DNA of 13,617 nt. Source: Actinobacteria bacterium 21-64-8. Its GTDB lineage: Bacteria > Actinomycetota > Acidimicrobiia > Acidimicrobiales > RAAP-2. The position numbers and the translations under genes are program-made. The stretch's first letter is position 1. Every line of letters starts with the position of its first letter. The stretch lies in contig NCBD01000033.1 in NCBI GenBank assembly GCA_002255315.1, forward strand, positions 1 to 13,617. Direction: 5' to 3'. Positions 1-6,373 of this stretch are shown here, piece by piece. The notes beneath the pieces are model-generated. The model was not told where the DNA came from and made no database searches. It was given only the letters and a program-made list of their open reading frames with translations.

Positions 1-75
1 TTTGTCGACGTTGACCACCTCAAAGGGCTGTCCCGGCGCCGCCACCTCCGCGATCGCCTCTTCAATACTTCGCAC
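1..75 (-). CDS. N-terminal fragment, possible acyl-CoA ligase (AMP-binding family)
   Basis: This is the first 25 codons of a leftward gene that runs off the window. The start is the GTG at 75-73. An in-frame TAG lies just upstream (117-115) and no other start codon sits between them. A G-rich stretch precedes the start but there is no clean Shine-Dalgarno. The peptide begins MRSIEEAIAEVAAPGQPFEV. An N-terminal 'APG-PFE' segment of this kind is familiar from actinobacterial class I adenylate-forming enzymes (fatty-acid--CoA ligases), where it precedes the adenylation domain. No catalytic motif falls inside the window, so the family call is a pattern-based inference. The gene is divergent from the PLDc_N protein gene at 182. 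Confidence 0.4.
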   Translation of the reverse strand, partial: MRSIEEAIAEVAAPGQPFEVVNVDK

Positions 76-181
76 TCGTGTACCCCCGCCGATGAGAAAA
101 TCTTTCCTAGCAAACTAGTCAAGATGGTGCACACCACTCGCGCAGCTCGAACGTACACTTTTTCCAACTCTAGGAGTCGCG

Positions 182-481
182 ATGTCCCACGGTCACTACC
201 CAATGTTCGAAATCTTCGTTTCGACGCTCTATCTCGCCATCATGGTGCTGTGGATTGTGCTCGTCGTACACATCTTGGCCGACGTCGTGCGCAGTCACGA
301 TCTCTCGGGTGGCGCCAAGGCGGCGTGGGTCGCACTCATTCTCGTGTTGCCATTCGCCGGCTGCCTCGTCTACTTCATCATCCGAGGTGGCACCATGCAC
401 GATCGTCACCTTCACGCCCTGCAGAGCCAACAACTCGCCTTCGAGGACTACATTCGAACGGTCGCCAACTCCAAGGAATAG
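182..481 (+). CDS. Small PLDc_N-domain membrane protein
   Basis: A 99-residue membrane protein. An N-terminal transmembrane helix (about residues 9-33) is followed by the signature of the phospholipase D-nuclease N-terminal domain (PF13396). This consists of a polar turn SHDLSGGAKAAWV (about 38-50), a second helix ILVLPFAGCLVYFI, and a basic RGG segment. The tail ends in DYIRTVANSKE. In related actinobacterial proteins a similar 'YIR-VA' segment leads into a C-terminal SHOCT motif; here the gene stops before it. Despite the name, such proteins carry no nuclease active site, and their role is unknown. The ATG is supported by AGGAG at 172-176, five bases upstream. The stop codon lies one base from the stop of the convergent desaturase gene. 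Confidence 0.8.
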   Translation: MSHGHYPMFEIFVSTLYLAIMVLWIVLVVHILADVVRSHDLSGGAKAAWVALILVLPFAGCLVYFIIRGGTMHDRHLHALQSQQLAFEDYIRTVANSKE

Positions 482-482
482 T

Positions 483-1415
483 TCAAGTGACGGGTGTCGC
501 TCGCACCGAAGCGGTGGCCTTGTCGGCCATGCGCTCCACCGTCTTCGTTACCGTCGACACGACCGTCAACAGTTCGACGCGAGCGCGCTCGGCCTCCTTC
601 GACAGTCCACAAAGGTGATCAACGTCCCACAGACTTAACACCGGGGTTAATACGTCCTTGACGTACTGCCCGAGGCCATAGATACCTTCGCGCGCGATTC
701 GTACCGCGTGGCGAGTGAAGGCGGGGATTCCCGTGCCCGGCATCGCAAAGGTGCTCACCTGGCGCGCCACCGCGATCGTCATTGCGGACGGGTCAATCGC
801 GAAGGCCGCGAGCGTGAGGTCACGGTAAAAGAGGTAGTGCTTCGTTTCGTCGCCGGCAATGAGTCCGAGTACATTGCGACCCATTTTGTCGTCCTTGGGG
901 AGCTTCGCTCCGGTATTGCGGTGAGCAATCTGAGTGGCGCGCTCTTGAAACGACACGTAAGCAATCATTTCGGCAAAATCGGGGTGACGTGGTACTTCGG
1001 CGCGCGTCATCTGTACGCGGCGTCCGTCTTCGAGCAACGTGGGATTGATGCAGCGACTCACGTGCACCCAGTCGCGCATGATCATCGAGTGACGATTCTC
1101 TTCCATCGTCCACTGGTAACTCCAGTCACGAATTGGGTGGCGCTCGGGCGCGTGCGAGAGAATCGAGTCCGTGTAGTACGGCAGATTGTCTTCGGTCAAT
1201 AGGTTGACGTAAATCGAACTTCGCACGCCTTCGGCCACCGGGTAGTCCTCGGGCGCCCAAGGTCGCGCTTCGAAACTCTCACCCTGGCCCCAATCAATTT
1301 GCTCGTGGGGATACCAGTCACGAGGAGACTCCAGGTGACGGTTATACAGTCGCTCGACGTCAGGAGCAAGCTCTGACAGCAGGTCGACGCGACTAGTGGG
1401 GAGTCGTTTGTTCAC
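483..1415 (-). CDS. Acyl-ACP desaturase (ferritin-like diiron, DesA type)
   Basis: A 310-residue soluble diiron enzyme of the fatty acid desaturase type 2 family (PF03405), the group containing mycobacterial DesA1/DesA2 and plant stearoyl-ACP desaturase. Members use O2 and reduced ferredoxin to insert a double bond into an acyl chain held on acyl carrier protein. The expected iron ligands are all visible on four helices: E75 (in TEDNLPYY), E106 and H109 (in EENRHS), E158 (in SFQERA), and E190 and H193 (in DETKHY). Length is normal for the family. The start is GTG at 1415-1413, with GAGAGG upstream. Bacterial members are often misannotated as generic ferritin-like proteins. Some DesA proteins have weak or unproven activity, so the substrate is not known. 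The gene diverges from the MFS gene across a palindrome at 1490-1511, which may regulate both. Confidence 0.9.
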   Translation of the reverse strand: MNKRLPTSRVDLLSELAPDVERLYNRHLESPRDWYPHEQIDWGQGESFEARPWAPEDYPVAEGVRSSIYVNLLTEDNLPYYTDSILSHAPERHPIRDWSYQWTMEENRHSMIMRDWVHVSRCINPTLLEDGRRVQMTRAEVPRHPDFAEMIAYVSFQERATQIAHRNTGAKLPKDDKMGRNVLGLIAGDETKHYLFYRDLTLAAFAIDPSAMTIAVARQVSTFAMPGTGIPAFTRHAVRIAREGIYGLGQYVKDVLTPVLSLWDVDHLCGLSKEAERARVELLTVVSTVTKTVERMADKATASVRATPVT

Positions 1416-1489
1416 TTCGTTGTGGGCCTCTCAATTGGTCCGACAGTTACTCCCAACCCTAACCTTTACAACTCGACGACAATCATTGA

Positions 1490-1511
1490 CTTTGTGCGGA
1501 TTTGCACAAAG
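1490..1511. promoter_or_regulatory. CRP/FNR-like operator palindrome between divergent genes
   Basis: A perfect inverted repeat with 8-base arms, CTTTGTGC (1490-1497) and GCACAAAG (1504-1511), separated by six bases. It lies in the 118-base gap between the desaturase start (1415, -) and the MFS start (1534, +). Its core TGTGC-N6-GCACA has the exact spacing of the CRP/FNR-family consensus TGTGA-N6-TCACA used by mycobacterial CRP and GlxR. A TTGACT hexamer (1486-1491) overlaps its left edge and could be a -35 element, but I see no good -10 box. The palindrome is seen directly; the regulator family is an inference. Confidence 0.5.
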
Positions 1512-1533
1512 CCTGAACTACCCTGGTCACCTC

Positions 1534-2799
1534 GTGAAACTCCTCAACACGCTCGTTCCGGCCGATTTCCGTGCCGCGGTGACCTGGCCCGTGCGCCGGT
1601 TCTACGCCTGCACGTTCATTAACTGCTTTGGCTTCGGGCTGATTTTGTCGTTGTTTGTTGTCTACTTACACAACGTTCGGGGATTCTCCGAGGGCTTCGC
1701 CACCCTCTTATTGGCCGTGAGTTCGGTCGTGGGCCTCGCGACGGCCCCTCTGTGGGGAACGTTCATCGACCGCTTCGGGCCGGTGCGCGTGTCGCTGGTG
1801 TCGAGCGTGCTGGACGCGGGCGCCCTCGTCTACTGGGCCTTCGTGCACACGAGTCTCGAAGCATTCATTGCCGCGCTCATGCTCGCGGTCGTGGGCGGTG
1901 CGGGCTGGGGCCCTGGGACCGTGCTCATGGCTCGACTAGTTGCGGAGGAGCATCGCCAGCGCGCCTTTGGCGTCAACTTCATGCTGGTGAACTTAGGTAT
2001 TGGTTTTGGCGGCCTCGTGTCGGCGTCGGTCGTCGACCTCCACCACCCCGGGACGTTCGAAGTGCTCTACGTCGCCAACGCCTTCATCATGCTCGTGGGT
2101 GCGGCGCTTTTTTTCACGCTCTTGAGCTACGGAGGGCCCGTCAACGAGCACCACGATGATCCAAAACTCCGCGACGAGGGTTGGCGTGAGGTGCTCGCCG
2201 ATCGTCGACTCGTTCGCTACGTGGTCGCCGCGGTGTGTTTGATGCTGGGCGGTTACGGCGCCATTGACACTGGACTCAGTCTCTTCGTCGTGAACAACCT
2301 GCACGTCTCGGTGCACAGCATTGGAATCATCTTCTTCTTTAATACCTCGACGATCGTGCTGGCCCAGCTGTCCATGCTGAACCGCATCGAGGGGCACAGT
2401 CGCGCGCGGATATTGGCGCTCGTGGGGGTCTGCTGGTTTGTCTTTTGGGTAATTCTCGCCTCGGCACTCGCGCTGCCGAAGTTTCTCGCGATTGCGTCGA
2501 TTTGTGTCGCGATGGTCGTCTTCGCCATTGGCGAGATCATGTTCCAACCCGTTGGCAACGCGATGGTCAACGAGATGGCTCCCGAACACCTCCGCGGTCG
2601 CTATAACGCCGCGGGCAGTTTCGCCTGGGGTGTCTCGGGCACCTTGACTCCCGCGTTGACGTCGATCTACTTCAGTTTTCACTTCGGGAACTGGTGGCCC
2701 ATCGGCACGGGCGTCACGGCCCTGGTCGGTTCCGCGATGATGTTGAATCTGCGCCGCTCGCTCAGCGCGAAAGAAGACGGCCGTGTCGCGGTCGCCTAA
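1534..2799 (+). CDS. MFS transporter
   Basis: A secondary transporter of the major facilitator superfamily, about 421 residues with the usual run of about 12 hydrophobic helices. The loop-2/3 motif A is recognisable as GTFIDRFGPVR (about residues 75-85), and a second-half counterpart PEHLRGRYNAAGSFAWG lies near the C-terminus. The substrate cannot be told from sequence. Drug or metabolite export by proton antiport is the common family role. The frame is open well upstream, so the start is uncertain. I chose GTG at 1534 because it lies just past the palindrome and leaves a normal short cytosolic N-terminus; GTG at 1579 is the alternative. Neither has a clear Shine-Dalgarno. Only three bases separate its stop from the downstream acetyltransferase, so the two are almost certainly co-transcribed. 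Confidence 0.88.
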   Translation: MKLLNTLVPADFRAAVTWPVRRFYACTFINCFGFGLILSLFVVYLHNVRGFSEGFATLLLAVSSVVGLATAPLWGTFIDRFGPVRVSLVSSVLDAGALVYWAFVHTSLEAFIAALMLAVVGGAGWGPGTVLMARLVAEEHRQRAFGVNFMLVNLGIGFGGLVSASVVDLHHPGTFEVLYVANAFIMLVGAALFFTLLSYGGPVNEHHDDPKLRDEGWREVLADRRLVRYVVAAVCLMLGGYGAIDTGLSLFVVNNLHVSVHSIGIIFFFNTSTIVLAQLSMLNRIEGHSRARILALVGVCWFVFWVILASALALPKFLAIASICVAMVVFAIGEIMFQPVGNAMVNEMAPEHLRGRYNAAGSFAWGVSGTLTPALTSIYFSFHFGNWWPIGTGVTALVGSAMMLNLRRSLSAKEDGRVAVA

Positions 2800-2802
2800 C
2801 GC

Positions 2803-3813
2803 ATGACCCTTCGTCGAATCAACGCCCACGACGCACACGCGTTTGGTCAGTGGTTCGAGGTCTTGCGTCGAAGCGAGCACGATCGAAACGGCGGCGTCGA
2901 AGACGGCTGGCTACCCGATGAAATACGAGCACGATCCCTTGACGCGACCGCGTCGACGTACTTACAGCTGTTCGCCTTCGAGGTCGACGGGGCAATCGTT
3001 GCCGTCGCGTGGCTCGAGGTCACCCGCGACGACAATTTGACGTCGGCCTATGCAACTCTCGAGGTCGACCCCGCTCATCGGCGCCGCGGTCACGGAACGC
3101 GCGCGCTCGAGGCCCTCGAGCGGACCGCCGTCGCCCAAGGTCGACGCACGCTGGTCGTCGCGACGAAGGAGACCAAGCACGAGTGGGGCCGCAGCGCGTC
3201 ACGCTTCTTCGCCCCCCGCCACGGCTACCTCGTAAGTGAAGAGAACGTCGAACGCGACCTCGAGTGGCCACGGCCCCCTGGCGCGCTCGACGAACTCAAC
3301 GCCCGGTGGCTGCCCTACGCGCACGACTACGAGATTCTTTCCTGGCGAGGTGCCATCGACGATGCCTTCGTCGAGGACCGTGCCCACCTGTCGAGCGTGA
3401 TGCCCGTTGAAGCGCCCCACGGAAGTCGCCCCGTCGAGGCCGAACACTGGGACGCTCAGCGCGTACGAACACACGAACACACCGTTGACGCCATGGGTCG
3501 TGACTTACTAGTCAGCGTCGCACGGCATCGGGCAAGTTCGCGGCTCGTAGGCTTTAGTGAGCTCACCGTCTCGCGTGAGCGACCTGGTCTCGCCTACCAA
3601 TGGGACACGCTCGTGCTGCGCACGCACCGAGGACACCGACTCGGCGGCCTCATGAAGGTGGCGAACCTGGGTCAACTCGAACGTTTCAACTACGCCACGA
3701 CGCGCGTCGTTACCTTCAACGAAACCTCTAATTTCGCCATGATTAACGTCAACGAGCAACTCGGCGCGACCACCGGTGGTGGCTACGTACTCTGGGTCAA
3801 GTACTTCAAATAA
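2803..3813 (+). CDS. Tandem GNAT-family N-acetyltransferase
   Basis: A 336-residue protein with two GNAT folds in a row. The N-terminal half carries a strong acetyl-CoA pyrophosphate-binding motif A, VDPAHRRRGHGTRAL (about 88-102). The C-terminal half carries a second version, RTHRGHRLGG (about 273-282), followed by the strand-loop TFNETSNFAMINVNEQLGA (about 304-322), typical of GNAT motif B. Both halves may bind acetyl-CoA, or one may be structural. Its acceptor is unknown. Coupling to the MFS gene (three-base gap) suggests the pair handle a related small molecule, perhaps modification plus export, but this is inference. The layout recalls mycothiol synthase MshD, but I do not see specific MshD features. 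The 3' end overlaps by 8 bases the restored reading frame of the convergent DUF429 gene. Confidence 0.8.
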   Translation: MTLRRINAHDAHAFGQWFEVLRRSEHDRNGGVEDGWLPDEIRARSLDATASTYLQLFAFEVDGAIVAVAWLEVTRDDNLTSAYATLEVDPAHRRRGHGTRALEALERTAVAQGRRTLVVATKETKHEWGRSASRFFAPRHGYLVSEENVERDLEWPRPPGALDELNARWLPYAHDYEILSWRGAIDDAFVEDRAHLSSVMPVEAPHGSRPVEAEHWDAQRVRTHEHTVDAMGRDLLVSVARHRASSRLVGFSELTVSRERPGLAYQWDTLVLRTHRGHRLGGLMKVANLGQLERFNYATTRVVTFNETSNFAMINVNEQLGATTGGGYVLWVKYFK

Positions 3814-4506
3814 GCGCGGGATCGAGAAAATCGAGTGAGCGACGAGGAATATGAATCCACCCCTCCACCGCCGCACGCGACTGGCGTAGGCAACGAGCGC
3901 ACTAATCAGCGCGTCAAACACGTGATCAGAGGCGACGCACGCCTCGAGTAGTTCGGGCGCGAGGTGCAGCCACGGAGCTCGACCGAGGAGTGATGCAAGC
4001 ATGCACTCGCGCTGCGCGCGTTGTTCGGAGCGCTTGCGTGCCGTCGTCGCCCCCTTGTAGGTCGCACGGCCCTGAAGGAGTTGCCACGCGTGGAGCGCGG
4101 GGCGCGGGTAGACCTCGACGAGTCGACCAGTACCGTCGCGTGGTTGCGGTGCACCCCACATCGCGGCCCACTGGACCTGCAGACCGGCGGCGCGCATCGC
4201 GACGCCGCCAATCAAATCGGCCGACACCGACAAAGGTGACGTGCCAGTCGTCTCTTTGACGAAGCGATCAGTCTCGCAGGCGCCGTGACGCTTGATTGCC
4301 TTGACAAAATCAACCGGCCAACCGAGCGGCGCGTCGAGACCGACGACGGTGTGGCGATCCACTAGCGACACGAGCGTCGCGTCGTCGGCGGCGCTAACGC
4401 CCGCGAGAGAAGCATCTAGGGAGTCGGTTCGTAGATCAAGGAGCGCGACGCCCGTATTCTGCGGACGTACCGCAAGGTCTACGCCAAGGAACCTGCGTCG
4501 CTGCAC
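3806..4506 (-). pseudogene. DUF429 family protein (predicted RNase H-like), frameshifted near its C-terminus
   Basis: A DUF429 protein, a family predicted to have an RNase H-like fold but with no settled function. Visible hallmarks are FLGVDLAVRPQNTG near the N-terminus, VVGLDAPLGWP, then the ETDRF...SPLSVSADLIGG block, and a C-terminal FDALISALVAYAS. After that the frame veers into sequence unlike the family and runs on to 3508, antisense to the GNAT gene. In the -1 frame the family's expected ending appears immediately: AAVEGWIHIPRRSLDFLDP, stopping at 3806. One missing base around 3871-3885 explains this: 701 + 1 = 702 bases, an exact 233 residues plus stop. GTG at 4506 is the best start, four bases after the LLM stop, with AAGGA very close to it. 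The shift could be a real mutation or a sequencing error. It is co-directional with, and probably in an operon with, the LLM gene. Confidence 0.75.
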
Positions 4507-4510
4507 GTCC

Positions 4511-5412
4511 TTAGACTCGTAGTCCCTCAACAACGAGGCGACGCGCCGCGTCGTCAAGGTGATAGGGCACGTAGAGCCCAGCGCGCGTCACCACGTCACC
4601 GAAGCGCGCGAGCAACGCGGGTGCGACCTCGGGCACTTCGGCGACGATGGAAAAAGCGTCGAGAACCTCGTCGCTGATGAGCGTACCCATTTCAACCCAG
4701 GCACCTCGGCGCGAGAGTTCATTGAGCGTGCCCTGCAGCTCAGCCCAGCCGTGCACTTCCAGTACCCCGCGGTACGCGGGAGTCGAAGCGTAAAAGGCAA
4801 TCTGTTGGCGCACCGCCGTTGCGGCGGCGACGCGCTGATCGAGTGAACTCCCCGTCGTGATCAAACCCGACAGTGAGATTTGGAAGTTCTCCACGGGTCG
4901 CTCACGCTTGGCCATGCCTCCCCGACCGCGGCGAGCAAGACCTTCGGCGCGCCGAAGGGATTGGGGCCGGGGTTAAAAAACGGTGTCATCAAGGTGTGGC
5001 GATAGAACTCACCTCGAAACGCCAGTGGCGCATCGTCGTTCCAGCAATCCCAAATTGCGCGCAACGCGAGCACGTATTCACGCATGCGCGCCGCGGGCTT
5101 TGACCACGGCATCGAGTAACGCTTCTCAATATGGGGCTTTATCTGCGAGCCGAGTCCTAAGAGCAGTCGACCCCGCGAAAGCAGTTGGAGGTCGTTAGCC
5201 ATCGTCGCGGTAATCAGGGGACTGCGCCCAAAGGCCACGACGATACCGGTGCCGAGTTCCACACTCGACGTCGCGCTCGCCGCGCCCACCAAGGTCACGA
5301 GAGGGTCATGACCCGTTTCGGCAGCCCAAATCCCGTCGTACCCTTCACTTTCGAGCGAACGTGCCGCGGTGGCGACGTCGCTCGAAAATGCAATATCCGC
5401 GTCAACTTTCAC
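4511..5412 (-). pseudogene. LLM-class F420-dependent oxidoreductase, internal deletion and frameshift
   Basis: A TIM-barrel flavin/F420-dependent oxidoreductase of the bacterial luciferase-like family, close to the TIGR03617 type. The start is GTG at 5412, with GGAGG six bases upstream. The first frame matches the family well: EGYDGIWAAETGHDP, SSVELGTGIVVAFGRSP, the hallmark GLGSQIKPHIEKRYSMPWS, then MTPFFNPGPNPFGAPKVLLAAVGEA. At about 4908-4920 it shifts frame, resuming as MAKRERPVENFQISLSG and ending normally at 4511. The family has about 45 residues between 'AAVG' and the equivalent of 'NFQISL'; here only about 11 remain. Roughly 33 residues are therefore missing along with the frame change, consistent with a loss of about 100 bases. 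The fragments cannot make a complete barrel, so the gene is probably dead unless the deletion is an assembly error. It lies 49 bases after the methyltransferase. Confidence 0.75.
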
Positions 5413-5461
5413 AAATCCCCTCCGTCGAATCGAACCTATCGCGAAGCCGCGTGGCGTGAAC

Positions 5462-6259
5462 TCACTCGCTGGTGGCGAGCAGCACCCGGAGCTCATTTTC
5501 TAGGTGTACTGAACCGTCCGAGCGAATGAAGGGTTTGAGCGACGTGCGTAGCGCGCTGTCTACCGCTTCGTCGCCGAAGAGATTCACGACGCGTTGCACT
5601 GGTCCCGACGATTTCATGGCCCGCACGGCAACGGCGACGCCGTCAAAGTCCCAGGGGCTCGAAACGTATTCCTCAGTGACGTTCGTGAGCCCGGCCATTT
5701 GCATAAAAAACGGTACGCGCTGATCGGCCGCGAGTGGTGGTGGCGCGCCCGCAGGTGCGCGCGCAAACAACGCTCGTAGTGCACGAAAGTGCGCGGCGCC
5801 TTCGCACCTCTCCTCCCGTCCCCAAGTGACCAGGACGAAACGCGCGCCACGTTTGGCGACGCGGCGCGCCTCACGAAGCGCGCCCACGGGATCTGTGGGG
5901 TACTGAAATGAGTTAAAACCCGACACCACGTCAAAGGTGTCATCGGCGTAGGGCTGGTGGGTCATGTCGCCAACGAGAAAGTTCCCCGTCACCACTCGCT
6001 CACGGGCAATGGCAATCAACGCCGGTGCCGCATCGATGCCGCTGATTATGACCCCCGACGGCTCGGCGAGGACCATCGCGCCCCCGGCCCCACAGCCCAC
6101 GTCCAAGAGTCGCTCGCCGACTTGGAGGTGGGCCAACTCCAGAGCGCGTCGCACGGCGGGAAAGGAATGACCTTCGAGCAACTCGGCCCACGTTGTTGCC
6201 GCCTGGCTCCACAACACACCTTGTTGGCGAGCTTCGTCCGACATCGTAGGTTCGGCCAC
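5462..6259 (-). CDS. Class I SAM-dependent methyltransferase
   Basis: A 265-residue methyltransferase with the Rossmann-like class I fold. The SAM-binding motif I is LLDVGCGAGG (residues 51-60). The acidic motif II residue is D76 in SGIDAAP, followed by GNFLVGDMTHQPYADDTFDVV (motif III/IV region, about 92-112) and VLVTWGR. This arrangement resembles small-molecule methyltransferases of the Methyltransf_11 or UbiE-like kind; the substrate is unknown. The start is GTG at 6259 with AAGGAG five bases upstream on the minus strand, preferred over the internal ATG at 6244. It leads a leftward trio with the LLM and DUF429 genes and is itself intact. It diverges from the acyl-CoA synthetase gene. Confidence 0.85.
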   Translation of the reverse strand: MAEPTMSDEARQQGVLWSQAATTWAELLEGHSFPAVRRALELAHLQVGERLLDVGCGAGGAMVLAEPSGVIISGIDAAPALIAIARERVVTGNFLVGDMTHQPYADDTFDVVSGFNSFQYPTDPVGALREARRVAKRGARFVLVTWGREERCEGAAHFRALRALFARAPAGAPPPLAADQRVPFFMQMAGLTNVTEEYVSSPWDFDGVAVAVRAMKSSGPVQRVVNLFGDEAVDSALRTSLKPFIRSDGSVHLENELRVLLATSE

Positions 6260-6373
6260 TCACACTCCTTGGCACGGCGGTCCTCGCGAACATCCTCGTA
6301 GGTCCCAAACGTCGGGTCAAGTAGGGCGAGCTACTTTTCATCCAGCTGACATAATCAAGTGAGGTGGGCGACC
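6260..6373. promoter_or_regulatory. Divergent promoter region between methyltransferase and acyl-CoA synthetase
   Basis: This 114-base gap must hold the start signals for both outward-facing genes. For the rightward gene a CATAAT hexamer (6350-6355) is a plausible -10 box and GAGGTGG (6361-6367) is a good Shine-Dalgarno; no clear -35 is visible. For the leftward gene a TTGACC hexamer appears on the minus strand, but no convincing -10 follows at the normal spacing. The promoter calls are tentative. Confidence 0.35.

Noticed and set aside
1993..2880. Long leftward open frame opposite the MFS gene
   Set aside because: It is rich in charged low-complexity residues typical of antisense to a hydrophobic protein, and has no family motif.
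3508..3805. C-terminal extension of the DUF429 frame, antisense to the acetyltransferase
   Set aside because: Its residues do not resemble the family, it lies opposite a well-supported GNAT domain, and a one-base correction restores the expected ending at 3806.
2803..3813. Assignment of the tandem GNAT as mycothiol synthase (MshD)
   Set aside because: The two-domain layout fits but I could not see MshD-specific motifs, and no other mycothiol genes are nearby.
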